Assembly: GCF_051401765.1 (NCBI RefSeq)
Contig: NW_027480463.1
Location: 3,906,001-3,970,000, forward strand
Direction: 5' to 3'
DNA: 64,000 nucleotides
From: Calliopsis andreniformis
Taxonomy: Eukaryota; Arthropoda; Insecta; Hymenoptera; Andrenidae
Positions 9,977-23,818 of the stretch are shown in pieces; the stretch's first letter is position 1; the number at the start of each line of letters is the position of its first letter. The position numbers and the translations under genes are program-made. Under the pieces are notes generated by a model. That model worked only from the letters and a program-made list of their open reading frames with translations. It made no database searches and had not been told where the DNA came from.

Positions 9977-12900
9977 CTCAGTCCTCAGTCCTTAAACCTC
10001 AATCCTCAAGCCTCAGCCCTCATCGTCAATCCTCAATCCTCAATCCTTAATCCTCAATCCTCAATGTTCAATCCGCAATACCCAATCCTCAATCTTCGAT
10101 CCTCAATCCTCAATCCTCAATTCTCAATCCTCAATCCTCAGTCCTCTGTCCTCAAACCTCAATCCTCAAGCCTCAGCCCTTATCGTCAATCCTCAATCCT
10201 CAATCCTCAATCCTCAATCTTCAATCCTCAATCCTCAATCCTCAATCTTCAATCCTCAATAATCAACCATCAATCCTCAATCCACAATCCTCAGTCCTCA
10301 ATCCTCAAACCTCAATCCTCAACCCTCAGCCCTCATCCTCAATCCTCAATCCTCAATCCTCAATCCTCATTCTTCAATCCTCAATACCCAATCCTCAATC
10401 TTCAATCCTCAATCCTCAATCCTCAATTCTCAATCCTCAATCCTCAATCCCCAGACCTCAAACATCAATACTCAACCCTCAGTCCTCGTCCTCAATCCGC
10501 AACCCTCAATCCTCAATCCACAATCTTCAATCATCAATATTCAATCTTCAGTCCTCAATCCTCAATCCTCAATCCTCAATCCTCAATGTTCAATCCGCAA
10601 TACCCAATCCTCAATCTTCAATCCTCAATCCTCAATCCTCAATTCTCAATCCTCAATCCTCAGTCCTCAGTCCTCAAACCTCAATCCTCAAGCCTCAGCC
10701 CTTATCGTCAATCCTCAATCATCAATCCTCAATCCTCAATCTTCAATCCTGAATACACAATCTTCAATCCTCAGTCCTCAATTCTCGATCCTCAATACTC
10801 AATCCTCAATCGTCAATCCTCAACACTCAATCCTCAAGCGTCAATACTCAATCCTCAATCCTCAATCCTCAATCCTCAATCCTCAGTCCTCAATCCTCAA
10901 TCCTCAATCTTCAATCCTCAATACTCAATCATCAATCCCCGATCCTCAATCCTCAGTCCTCAATCCTCAAACCTCAATCCTCAACCCTCAGCCCTCATCC
11001 TCAGTTCTCAATCCCCAATCCTCAATCCTCAACCTTGAATCCTCAATAATCAATCTTCAATCCTCAATCCTCAGCCCTCAAACCTCTATTCTGAATCCTC
11101 AGCCCTGAATCCTCTATCTTCAGCCCTCAGTCCTCAACAATCAGTTGTCAATCCTCAATCCTCAATAGAATATCCTCAATTCACAGTTTTCAATACTCAA
11201 TGCTCAATCTGCAATCTTCAAACCTCTATCCACAAACACCAATTCTCATCACTCAACCCTCAACCCTCAGTCCCCAGTCCTCAATCTTCAATCCTCAATC
11301 CTCAATCCTCATTCCTCAATCTTCAACATTCAATCCTCAATACTCAATTTCCAATCCTCAATCCTCAATCCTCAATCCTCAATCTTCAATCCTCAATCCT
11401 CAATTCTCAATCCTCAATCCTCAATCCTCATTCTTCAATCCTCAATACCCAATCCTCAATCTTCAATCCTCAATCCTCAATCCTCAATTCTCAATCCTCA
11501 ATACTCAGTCCTCAGTCCTTAAACCTCAATCCTCAACCCTCAGCCCTCATCCTCAATCCTCAATCCTCAATCCCCAATCCTCAACCTTCAATCCTCAATA
11601 ATCAATCTTCAATCCTCAATCCTCAGTCCTCAAACCTCAATTCTGAATCCTCAATCCTAAATCCTCAATCTTCAGCCCTCAGTCCTCAACAATCAGTTGT
11701 CAATCCTCAATCCTCAATAGAATATCCTCAACTAACAGTTTTCAATACTCAATGCTCAATCTGCAATCTTCAAACCTCTATCCACAAACACCAATTCTCA
11801 TCACTCAACCCTCAACACTCAGTCCTCAATGTTCAATCCTCAATCCTCAATCCACAATCCTCAGTCATCAATCTTCAATCGTCAATCCTCAATCCTCAAT
11901 CCTCAATCCTCAATCCTCAATCCTCAATCCTCAATCCTCATTCTTCAATCCTCAATACCCAATCCTCAATCTTCAATCCTCAATCCTCAATCCTCAATCC
12001 TCAATCCTCAATCCTCAGTCCTCAATCCTCAATCCTCAATCTTCAATCCTCAATACTCAATCATCAACCCCAATCCTCAGTCCTCAATCCTCAAACCTCA
12101 ATCCTCAACCCTCAGCCCTCATCCTCAATTCTCAATCCCCAATCCTCAATCCTCAACCTTGAATCCTCAATAATCAATCTTCAATCCTCAATCCTCAGTC
12201 CTCAAACCTCAATTCTGAATCCTCAATCCTGAATCCTCAATCTTCAGCCCTCAGTCCTCAACAATCAGTTGTCAGTCCTCAATCCTCAATGGAATATCCT
12301 CAATTCACAGTTTTCCATACTCAATGCTCATTCTGCAATCTTCAAACCTCTATCCTCAAACACCAATTCTCATCACTCGACCCTCAACTCTCAGTCCCCA
12401 GTCCTCAATCTTCAATCCTCAATCCTCAATCCTCAATCCTCAATCCTCAACATTCAATCCTCAATACTCAATCTTCAATTCTCAATCCTCAATCCTCAAT
12501 CCTCAATCTTCAATCCTCAATCCTCAATCCTCAATCCTCAATCCTCATTCTTCAATCCTCAATACCCAATCCTCAATGTTCAATCCTCAATCCTCAATCC
12601 TCAATTCTCAATCCTCAATCCTCAGTCCTCAGTCCTTAAACCTCAATCCTCAAGCCTCAGCCCTCATCGTCAATCCTCAATCCTCAATCCTTAATCCTCA
12701 ATCCTCAATGTTCAATCCGCAATACCCAATCCTCAATCTTCAATCCTCAAACCTCAATCCTCAATTCTCAATCCTCAATCGTCAGTCCTCTGTCCTCAAA
12801 CCTCAATCCTCAAGCCTCAGCCCTTATCGTCAATCCTCAATCCCCTATCCTCAATCCTCAATCTTCAATCCTGAATACACAATCTTCAATCCTCAATCCT

Positions 12901-13773
12901 CAATTCTCAATTCTCAATCCTCAATACTCAATCCTCAATCGTCAATCCTCAATCCCCAAGCCTCAATCTTCAATCCTCAATCCTCAATCCTCAATCTTCA
13001 ATCCTCAATACTCAATCATCAATCCTCAATCCACAATCCTCAATACTCAATTCTCAATCGTCAATCCTCAATCCCCAATCCTCAATCTTCAATCCTCAAT
13101 CCTCAATCCTCAATCTTCAATCCTCAATACTCAATCATCAATCCTCAATCCACAATCCTCAGTCCTCAATCCTCAAACCTCAATCCTCAACCCTCAGCCC
13201 TCATCCTCAATCCTCAATCCTCAATCCTCAATCCTCAATACTCAATCCTCAATCGTCAATCCTCAATCCCCAAGCCTCAATCTTCAATCCTCAATCCTCA
13301 ATCCTCAATCTTCAATCCTCAATACTCAATCATCAATCCTCAATCCACAATCCTCAATACTCAATTCTCAATCGTCAATCCTCAATACCCAATCCTCAAT
13401 CTTCAATCCTCAATCCTCAATCCTCAATCTTCAACGTTCAATCCTCAATACCCAATCCTCAGTCTTCAATCCTCAATCCTCAATTCTCAATCCTCAATCC
13501 TCAATCCCCAATCCTCAGTCCTCATTCTTCAATCCTCAATACCCAATCCTCAATCTTCAATCCTCAATCCTCAATCCTCAATTCTCAATCTTCAATACTC
13601 AATCATCAATCCTCAATCCTCAAACCTCAATCCTCAACCCTCAGCCCTCATCCTCAATTCTCAATCCCCAATCCTCAATCCTCAACCTTGAATCCTCAAT
13701 AATCAATCTTCAATCCTCAATCCTCAGTCCTCAAACCTCAATTCTGAATCCTCAATCCTGAATCCTCAATCTT
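9977..13773. repeat. 4,033-bp array unit U2, lacking its first ~236 bp
   Basis: Begins at the deletion junction and then runs complete: C at 10452, A at 11121, 11673 and 12245. An internal sub-repeat offset by 314 bp sits at about 12921-13390, marked by CCCCAAGCC at 12954 and 13268. It shares CCCAATCC with U1 near 10081 where U3 and U4 have CACAATCC (14112, 18145), so U3 and U4 are sister copies. Confidence 0.9.
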
Positions 13774-16700
13774 CAGCCCTCAGTCCTCAACAATCAGTTG
13801 TCAATCCTCAATCCTCAATGGAATATCCTCAATTCACAGTTTTCTATACTCAATGCTCATTCTGCAATCTTCAAACCTCTATCCACAAACACCAATTCTC
13901 ATCACTCAACCCTCAACTCTCAGTCCCCAGTCCTCATTCTTCAATCCTCAATACCCAATCCTCAATCTTCAATCCTCAATCCTCAATCCTCAATTCTCAA
14001 TCCTCAATCCTCAGTCCTCAGTCCTTAAACCTCAATCCTCAAGCCTCAGCCCTCATCGTCAATCCTCAATCCTCAATCCTTAATCCTCAATCCTCAATGT
14101 TCAATCCGCAATACACAATCCTCAATCTTCGATCCTCAATCCTCAATCCTCAATTCTCAATCCTCAATCCTCAGTCCTCTGTCCTCAAACCTCAATCCTC
14201 AAGCCTCAGCCCTTATCGTCAATCCTCAATCCTCAATCCTCAATCCTCAATCTTCAATCCTCAATCCTCAATCCTCAATCTTCAATCCTCAATAATCAAC
14301 CATCAATCCTCAATCCACAATCCTCAGTCCTCAATCCTCAAACCTCAATCCTCAACCCTCAGCCCTCATCCTCAATCCTCAATCCTCAATCCTCAATCCT
14401 CATTCTTCAATCCTCAATACCCAATCCTCAATCTTCAATCCTCAATCCTCAATCCTCAATTCTCAATCCTCAATCCTCAATCCCCAGACCTCAAACATCA
14501 ATACTCAACCCTCAGTCCTCGTCCTCAATCCGCAACCCTCAATCCTCAATCCACAATCTTCAATCATCAATATTCAATCTTCAGTCCTCAATCCTCAATC
14601 CTCAATCCTCAATCCTCAATGTTCAATCCGCAATACCCAATCCTCAATCTTCAATCCTCAATCCTCAATCCTCAATTCTCAATCCTCAATCCTCAGTCCT
14701 CAGTCCTCAAACCTCAATCCTCAAGCCTCAGCCCTTATCGTCAATCCTCAATCATCAATCCTCAATCCTCAATCTTCAATCCTGAATACACAATCTTCAA
14801 TCCTCAGTCCTCAATTCTCGATCCTCAATACTCAATCCTCAATCGTCAATCCTCAACACTCAATCCTCAAGCGTCAATACTCAATCCTCAATCCTCAATC
14901 CTCAATCCTCAATCCTCAGTCCTCAATCCTCAATCCTCAATCTTCAATCCTCAATACTCAATCATCAATCCCCGATCCTCAATCCTCAGTCCTCAATCCT
15001 CAAACCTCAATCCTCAACCCTCAGCCCTCATCCTCAGTTCTCAATCCCCAATCCTCAATCCTCAACCTTGAATCCTCAATAATCAATCTTCAATCCTCAA
15101 TCCTCAGCCCTCAAACCTCTATTCTGAATCCTCAGCCCTGAATCCTCTATCTTCAGCCCTCAGTCCTCAACAATCAGTTGTCAATCCTCAATCCTCAATA
15201 GAATATCCTCAATTCACAGTTTTCAATACTCAATGCTCAATCTGCAATCTTCAAACCTCTATCCACAAACACCAATTCTCATCACTCAACCCTCAACCCT
15301 CAGTCCCCAGTCCTCAATCTTCAATCCTCAATCCTCAATCCTCATTCCTCAATCTTCAACATTCAATCCTCAATACTCAATTTCCAATCCTCAATCCTCA
15401 ATCCTCAATCCTCAATCTTCAATCCTCAATCCTCAATTCTCAATCCTCAATCCTCAATCCTCATTCTTCAATCCTCAATACCCAATCCTCAATCTTCAAT
15501 CCTCAATCCTCAATCCTCAATTCTCAATCCTCAATACTCAGTCCTCAGTCCTTAAACCTCAATCCTCAACCCTCAGCCCTCATCCTCAATCCTCAATCCT
15601 CAATCCCCAATCCTCAACCTTCAATCCTCAATAATCAATCTTCAATCCTCAATCCTCAGTCCTCAAACCTCAATTCTGAATCCTCAATCCTAAATCCTCA
15701 ATCTTCAGCCCTCAGTCCTCAACAATCAGTTGTCAATCCTCAATCCTCAATAGAATATCCTCAACTAACAGTTTTCAATACTCAATGCTCAATCTGCAAT
15801 CTTCAAACCTCTATCCACAAACACCAATTCTCATCACTCAACCCTCAACACTCAGTCCTCAATGTTCAATCCTCAATCCTCAATCCACAATCCTCAGTCA
15901 TCAATCTTCAATCGTCAATCCTCAATCCTCAATCCTCAATCCTCAATCCTCAATCCTCAATCCTCAATCCTCATTCTTCAATCCTCAATACCCAATCCTC
16001 AATCTTCAATCCTCAATCCTCAATCCTCAATCCTCAATCCTCAATCCTCAGTCCTCAATCCTCAATCCTCAATCTTCAATCCTCAATACTCAATCATCAA
16101 CCCCAATCCTCAGTCCTCAATCCTCAAACCTCAATCCTCAACCCTCAGCCCTCATCCTCAATTCTCAATCCCCAATCCTCAATCCTCAACCTTGAATCCT
16201 CAATAATCAATCTTCAATCCTCAATCCTCAGTCCTCAAACCTCAATTCTGAATCCTCAATCCTGAATCCTCAATCTTCAGCCCTCAGTCCTCAACAATCA
16301 GTTGTCAGTCCTCAATCCTCAATGGAATATCCTCAATTCACAGTTTTCCATACTCAATGCTCATTCTGCAATCTTCAAACCTCTATCCTCAAACACCAAT
16401 TCTCATCACTCGACCCTCAACTCTCAGTCCCCAGTCCTCAATCTTCAATCCTCAATCCTCAATCCTCAATCCTCAATCCTCAACATTCAATCCTCAATAC
16501 TCAATCTTCAATTCTCAATCCTCAATCCTCAATCCTCAATCTTCAATCCTCAATCCTCAATCCTCAATCCTCAATCCTCATTCTTCAATCCTCAATACCC
16601 AATCCTCAATGTTCAATCCTCAATCCTCAATCCTCAATTCTCAATCCTCAATCCTCAGTCCTCAGTCCTTAAACCTCAATCCTCAAGCCTCAGCCCTCAT

Positions 16701-17806
16701 CGTCAATCCTCAATCCTCAATCCTTAATCCTCAATCCTCAATGTTCAATCCGCAATACCCAATCCTCAATCTTCAATCCTCAAACCTCAATCCTCAATTC
16801 TCAATCCTCAATCGTCAGTCCTCTGTCCTCAAACCTCAATCCTCAAGCCTCAGCCCTTATCGTCAATCCTCAATCCCCTATCCTCAATCCTCAATCTTCA
16901 ATCCTGAATACACAATCTTCAATCCTCAATCCTCAATTCTCAATTCTCAATCCTCAATACTCAATCCTCAATCGTCAATCCTCAATCCCCAAGCCTCAAT
17001 CTTCAATCCTCAATCCTCAATCCTCAATCTTCAATCCTCAATACTCAATCATCAATCCTCAATCCACAATCCTCAATACTCAATTCTCAATCGTCAATCC
17101 TCAATCCCCAATCCTCAATCTTCAATCCTCAATCCTCAATCCTCAATCTTCAATCCTCAATACTCAATCATCAATCCTCAATCCACAATCCTCAGTCCTC
17201 AATCCTCAAACCTCAATCCTCAACCCTCAGCCCTCATCCTCAATCCTCAATCCTCAATCCTCAATCCTCAATACTCAATCCTCAATCGTCAATCCTCAAT
17301 CCCCAAGCCTCAATCTTCAATCCTCAATCCTCAATCCTCAATCTTCAATCCTCAATACTCAATCATCAATCCTCAATCCACAATCCTCAATACTCAATTC
17401 TCAATCGTCAATCCTCAATACCCAATCCTCAATCTTCAATCCTCAATCCTCAATCCTCAATCTTCAACGTTCAATCCTCAATACCCAATCCTCAGTCTTC
17501 AATCCTCAATCCTCAATTCTCAATCCTCAATCCTCAATCCCCAATCCTCAGTCCTCATTCTTCAATCCTCAATACCCAATCCTCAATCTTCAATCCTCAA
17601 TCCTCAATCCTCAATTCTCAATCTTCAATACTCAATCATCAATCCTCAATCCTCAAACCTCAATCCTCAACCCTCAGCCCTCATCCTCAATTCTCAATCC
17701 CCAATCCTCAATCCTCAACCTTGAATCCTCAATAATCAATCTTCAATCCTCAATCCTCAGTCCTCAAACCTCAATTCTGAATCCTCAATCCTGAATCCTC
17801 AATCTT
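13774..17806. repeat. 4,033-bp array unit U3, complete
   Basis: The only full-length unit by this phase: A at 13774, 15154, 15706 and 16278, C at 14485. It serves as the reference unit. 4,033 equals 576 heptamers plus one base, so consecutive units are out of step with the heptamer phase and with any reading frame by one base. Confidence 0.93.
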
Positions 17807-20430
17807 CAGCCCTCAGTCCTCAACAATCAGTTGTCAATCCTCAATCCTCAATGGAATATCCTCAATTCACAGTTTTCTATACTCAATGCTCATTCTGCAA
17901 TCTTCAAACCTCTATCCACAAACACCAATTCTCATCACTCAACCCTCAACTCTCAGTCCCCAGTCCTCATTCTTCAATCCTCAATACCCAATCCTCAATC
18001 TTCAATCCTCAATCCTCAATCCTCAATTCTCAATCCTCAATCCTCAGTCCTCAGTCCTTAAACCTCAATCCTCAAGCCTCAGCCCTCATCGTCAATCCTC
18101 AATCCTCAATCCTTAATCCTCAATCCTCAATGTTCAATCCGCAATACACAATCCTCAATCTTCGATCCTCAATCCTCAATCCTCAATTCTCAATCCTCAA
18201 TCCTCAGTCCTCTGTCCTCAAACCTCAATCCTCAAGCCTCAGCCCTTATCGTCAATCCTCAATCCTCAATCCTCAATCCTCAATCTTCAATCCTCAATCC
18301 TCAATCCTCAATCTTCAATCCTCAATAATCAACCATCAATCCTCAATCCACAATCCTCAGTCCTCAATCCTCAAACCTCAATCCTCAACCCTCAGCCCTC
18401 ATCCTCAATCCTCAATCCTCAATCCTCAATCCTCATTCTTCAATCCTCAATACCCAATCCTCAATCTTCAATCCTCAATCCTCAATCCTCAATTCTCAAT
18501 CCTCAATCCTCAATCCCCAGACCTCAAACATCAATACTCAACCCTCAGTCCTCGTCCTCAATCCGCAACCCTCAATCCTCAATCCACAATCTTCAATCAT
18601 CAATATTCAATCTTCAGTCCTCAATCCTCAATCCTCAATCCTCAATCCTCAATGTTCAATCCGCAATACCCAATCCTCAATCTTCAATCCTCAATCCTCA
18701 ATCCTCAATTCTCAATCCTCAATCCTCAGTCCTCAGTCCTCAAACCTCAATCCTCAAGCCGCAGCCCTTATCGTCAATCCTCAATCATCAATCCTCAATC
18801 CTCAATCTTCAATCCTGAATACACAATCTTCAATCCTCAGTCCTCAATTCTCGATCCTCAATACTCAATCCTCAATCGTCAATCCTCAACACTCAATCCT
18901 CAAGCGTCAATACTCAATCCTCAATCCTCAATCCTCAATCCTCAATCCTCAGTCCTCAATCCTCAATCCTCAATCTTCAATCCTCAATACTCAATCATCA
19001 ATCCCCGATCCTCAATCCTCAGTCCTCAATCCTCAAACCTCAATCCTCAACCCTCAGCCCTCATCCTCAGTTCTCAATCCCCAATCCTCAATCCTCAACC
19101 TTGAATCCTCAATAATCAATCTTCAATCCTCAATCCTCAGCCCTCAAACCTCAATTCTGAATCCTCAGCCCTGAATCCTCTATCTTCAGCCCTCAGTCCT
19201 CAACAATCAGTTGTCAATCCTCAATCCTCAATAGAATATCCTCAATTCACAGTTTTCAATACTCAATGCTCAATCTGCAATCTTCAAACCTCTATCCACA
19301 AACACCAATTCTCATCACTCAACCCTCAACCCTCAGTCCCCAGTCCTCAATCTTCAATCCTCAATCCTCAATCCTCATTCCTCAATCTTCAACATTCAAT
19401 CCTCAATACTCAATTTCCAATCCTCAATCCTCAATCCTCAATCCTCAATCTTCAATCCTCAATCCTCAATTCTCAATCCTCAATCCTCAATCCTCATTCT
19501 TCAATCCTCAATACCCAATCCTCAATCTTCAATCCTCAATCCTCAATCCTCAATTCTCAATCCTCAATACTCAGTCCTCAGTCCTTAAACCTCAATCCTC
19601 AACCCTCAGCCCTCATCCTCAATCCTCAATCCTCAATCCCCAATCCTCAACCTTCAATCCTCAATAATCAATCTTCAATCCTCAATCCTCAGTCCTCAAA
19701 CCTCAATTCTGAATCCTCAATCCTAAATCCTCAATCTTCAGCCCTCAGTCCTCAACAATCAGTTGTCAATCCTCAATCCTCAATAGAATATCCTCAACTA
19801 ACAGTTTTCAATACTCAATGCTCAATCTGCAATCTTCAAACCTCTATCCACAAACACCAATTCTCATCACTCAACCCTCAACACTCAGTCCTCAATGTTC
19901 AATCCTCAATCCTCAATCCACAATCCTCAGTCATCAATCTTCAATTCTCAATTCTCAATCCTCAATACTCAATCCTCAATCGTCAATCCTCAATCCCCAA
20001 GCCTCAATCTTCAATCCTCAATCCTCAATCCTCAATCTTCAATCCTCAATACTCAATCATCAATCCTCAATCCACAATCCTCAATACTCAATTCTCAATC
20101 GTCAATCCTCAATCCCCAATCCTCAATCTTCAATCCTCAATCCTCAATCCTCAATCTTCAATCCTCAATACTCAATCATCAATCCTCAATCCACAATCCT
20201 CAGTCCTCAATCCTCAAACCTCAATCCTCAACCCTCAGCCCTCATCCTCAATCCTCAATCCTCAATCCTCAATCCTCAATACTCAATCCTCAATCGTCAA
20301 TCCTCAATCCCCAAGCCTCAATCTTCAATCCTCAATCCTCAATCCTCAATCTTCAATCCTCAATACTCAATCATCAATCCTCAATCCACAATCCTCAATA
20401 CTCAATTCTCAATCGTCAATCCTCAATCCC
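17807..20430. repeat. 4,033-bp array unit U4, with internal 1,025-bp deletion
   Basis: Matches U3 from A at 17807 through A at 19739 and on to about 19941. It then jumps forward: CAATTCTCAATTCTCAATCC at 19942 corresponds to 16934 in U3, expected at 20967, so about 1,025 bp is missing, including the fourth A cassette. Homology continues to about 20425, after which the 1,740-bp block takes over. Confidence 0.85.
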
Positions 20431-22070
20431 CAATCCTCAATCTTCAATCCTCAATCCTCAATCCTCAATCTTCAATCCTCAATACTCAATCATCAATCCT
20501 CAATCCACAATCCTCAGTCCTCAATCCTCAAACCTCAATCCTCAACCCTCAGCCCTCATCCTCAATCCTCAATCCTCAATCCTCAATCCTCAATCTTCAA
20601 TCCTCAATAATCAATCTTCAATCCTCAATCCTCAGTCCTCAAACCTCAATTCTGAATCCTCAAACCTAAATCCTCAATTTTCAGCCCACAGTCCTCAACA
20701 ATCAGTTGTCAATCCTCAATCCTCAATAGAATATCCTCAACTCACAGTTTTCAATACTCAATGCTCAATCTGCAATCTTCAAACCTCTGTCCACAAACAC
20801 CAATTCTCATCACTCAACCCTCAACACTCATTCCTCAATGTTCAATCCTCAATTCTCAATCCACAATCCTCAATCATCAATCTTCAATCCTCAATCCTCG
20901 ATCCTCAATCCTCATTATTCAATCCTCAATACTCAATCTTCAATCCTCAATTCTCAATCCTCAATCCTGAACCTTCAATCCTCAATCCACAATCTTCAAT
21001 CATCAATATTCAATCTTCAGTCCTCAATCCTCGATCCTCAATCCTGAATCCCCAATGTTCAATCCGCAATACCCAATCCTCAATCTTCAATCCTCAATCC
21101 TCAATCCTCAATTCTCAATCCTCAATCCTCAGTCCTCAGTCCTCAAACCTCAATCCTCGAGCCTCAGCCCTTATCGTCAATCCTCAATCCTCAATCCTCA
21201 ATCCTCAATCTTCAATCCTGAATACACAATCTTCAATTCTCAATCCTCAATTCTCAATCCTCAATACTCAATCCTCAATCGTCAATCCTCAACCCTCAAT
21301 CCTCAAGCGTCAATACTCAATCCTCAATCCTCAACCCTCAATCCTCAGTCCTCAAACCTCAATCCCGAATCCTCAATCCTGAATCCTCAACCTTCAGCCC
21401 TCAGTCCTCAACAATCAATTGTCAATCCTCAATCCTCAGTAGAATATCCTCAATTCACAGCTTTCAATACTCAATCCCCATTCTTCAATCTTCAAATCTC
21501 AATCCACAAACATCAATTCCCATCACTCAACCCTCAACACTAAGTCCTCAATCTTCTATCCTCAATCCTCAATCCTCAATCTTCAGTCCTCAATACCCAA
21601 TGTTCAGTCCTCAATTCTCAATTCTCAATCCTCAATACTCAATCCTCAATCGTCAATCCTCAATCCCCAATCCTCAATCTTCAATCCTCAATCCTCAATC
21701 CTCAATCCTCAATCCTCAATCCTCAATCTTCAATCCTCAATACTCAATCTTCAATCCTCAATCATCAATCCTAAATCCTCAATCCTCAATCCTCAATCCT
21801 CAACCTTCAATCCTCAATACTCAATCTTCAATCCTCAATCCTCAATCCTCAATCCTCAGTCCTCATTCTTCAATCCTCAATACACAATCCTCAATCTTCA
21901 ATCCTCAAACCTCAATCCTCAATTCTCAATCTTCAATCTTCAATCCTCAGACCTCAAACATCAATACTCAACCCTCAGTCCTCGTCCTCAATCCACAACC
22001 CTCAATCCTCAATCCTCAACCTTCAATCATCAATATTCAATCTTCAATCCTCAATCCTCAATCCTCAATC
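20331..22070. repeat. 1,740-bp tandem duplication, copy 1
   Basis: Everything from about 20331 recurs 1,740 bp later: A at 20682 and 22422, A2 at 21395 and 23135, ATGTTCAATCCGCAATAC at 21055 and 22795. Differences are single bases, for example ATTCCTC at 20829 versus AGTCCTC at 22569 and CTCGATCC at 20898 versus CTCAATCC at 22638. The left edge shares sequence with the end of U4, so the two repeat systems are spliced inside a common sub-repeat. Confidence 0.92.
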
Positions 22071-23818
22071 ATCAATCCTCAATCCTCAATCTTCAATCCT
22101 CAATACTCAATCATCAATCCTCAATCCACAATCCTCAATACTCAATTCTCAATCGTCAATCCTCAATCCCCAATCCTCAATCTTCAATCCTCAATCCTCA
22201 ATCCTCAATCTTCAATCCTCAATACTCAATCATCAATCCTCAATCCACAATCCTCAGTCCTCAATCCTCAAACCTCAATCCTCAACCCTCAGCCCTCATC
22301 CTCAATCCTCAATCCTCAATCCTCAATCCTCAATCTTCAATCCTCAATAATCAATCTTCTATCCTCAATCCTCAGTCCTCAAACCTCAATTCTGAATCCT
22401 CAAACCTAAATCCTCAATTTTCAGCCCACAGTCCTCAACAATCAGTTGTCAATCCTCAATCCTCAATAGAATATCCTCAACTCACAGTTTTCAATACTCA
22501 ATGCTCAATCTGCAATCTTCAAACCTCTGTCCACAAACACCAATTCTCATCACTCAACCCTCAACACTCAGTCCTCAATGTTCAATCCTCAATTCTCAAT
22601 CCACAATCCTCAATCATCAATCTTCAATCCTCAATCCTCAATCCTCAATCCTCATTATTCAATCCTCAATACTCAATCTTCAATCCTCAATTCTCAATCC
22701 TCAATCCTGAACCTTCAATCCTCAATCCACAATCTTCAATCATCAATATTCAATCTTCAGTCCTCAATCCTCAATCCTCAATCCTGAATCCCCAATGTTC
22801 AATCCGCAATACCCAATCCTCAATCTTCAATCCTCAATCCTCAATCCTCAATTCTCAATCCTCAATCCTCAGTCCTCAGTCCTCAAACCTCAATCCTCGA
22901 GCCTCAGCCCTTATCGTCAATCCTCAATCCTCAATCCTCAATCCTCAATCTTCAATCCTGAATACACAATCTTCAATTCTCAATCCTCAATTCTCAATCC
23001 TCAATACTCAATCCTCAATCGTCAATCCTCAACCCTCAATCCTCAAGCGTCAATACTCAATCCTCAATCCTCAACCCTCAATCCTCAGTCCTCAAACCTC
23101 AATCCCGAATCCTCAATCCTGAATCCTCAACCTTCAGCCCTCAGTCCTCAGCAATCAATTGTCAATCCTCAATCCTCAGTAGAATATCCTCAATTCACAG
23201 CTTTCAATACTCAATCCCCATTCTTCAATCTTCAAATCTCAATCCACAAACATCAATTCCCATCACTCAACCCTCAACACTAAGTCCTCAATCTTCTATC
23301 CTCAATCCTCAATCCTCAATCTTCAGTCCTCAATACCCAATGTTCAGTCCTCAATTCTCAATTCTCAATCCTCAATACTCAATCCTCAATCGTCAATCCT
23401 CAATCCCCAATCCTCAATCTTCAATCCTCAATCCTCAATCCTCAATCCTCAATCCTCAATCCTCAATCTTCAATCCTCAATACTCAATCTTCAATCCTCA
23501 ATCATCAATCCTAAATCCTCAATCCTCAATCCTCAATCCTCAACCTTCAATCCTCAATACTCAATCTTCAATCCTCAATCCTCAATCCTCAATCCTCAAT
23601 CCTCAGTCCTCATTCTTCAATCCTCAATACACAATCCTCAATCTTCAATCCTCAAACCTCAATCCTCAATTCTCAATCTTCAATCTTCAATCCTCAGACC
23701 TCAAACATCAATACTCAACCCTCAGTCCTCGTCCTCAATCCACAACCCTCAATCCTCAATCCTCAACCTTCAATCATCAATATTCAATCTTCAATCCTCA
23801 ATCCTCAATCCTCAATCA
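22071..23818. repeat. 1,740-bp tandem duplication, copy 2
   Basis: Second copy, with one extra heptamer inserted near 23590, so downstream landmarks are offset by 1,747 bp (cassette C 21948 versus 23695). The tandem homology ends near 23818, where ATGTTCAATCCTCAATACCC replaces the expected continuation. Confidence 0.92.

Larger units (their letters stand above)
6230..20430. repeat. 4,033-bp higher-order repeat array, about 3.5 units
   Basis: Landmarks recur at +4,033 bp across the block: cassette A at 11121, 15154 and 19187, at 11673, 15706 and 19739, at 12245 and 16278, and at 13774 and 17807, and cassette C at 10452, 14485 and 18518. Between 6700 and 12900 the offset is 3,041 bp because about 992 bp is missing at the first junction. 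A complete unit holds four A cassettes and one C cassette and no B. Agreement between units is close to perfect over whole kilobases, with isolated differences such as CAAGCCTC near 14717 versus CAAGCCGC near 18750. The array was therefore amplified recently or is being actively homogenised. Confidence 0.93.

Noticed and set aside
12324..13691. 455-residue open frame repeated at 16357-17724
   Set aside because: Its recurrence reflects the 4,033-bp repeat. The U1 counterpart at 9283-10050 is cut by the 992-bp deletion without any sign of constraint.
19895..21382. 495-residue open frame across the junction of two repeat systems
   Set aside because: It crosses the U4 deletion and the start of the 1,740-bp pair, so it cannot be an inherited coding unit. 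Its composition is the same as all other frames.
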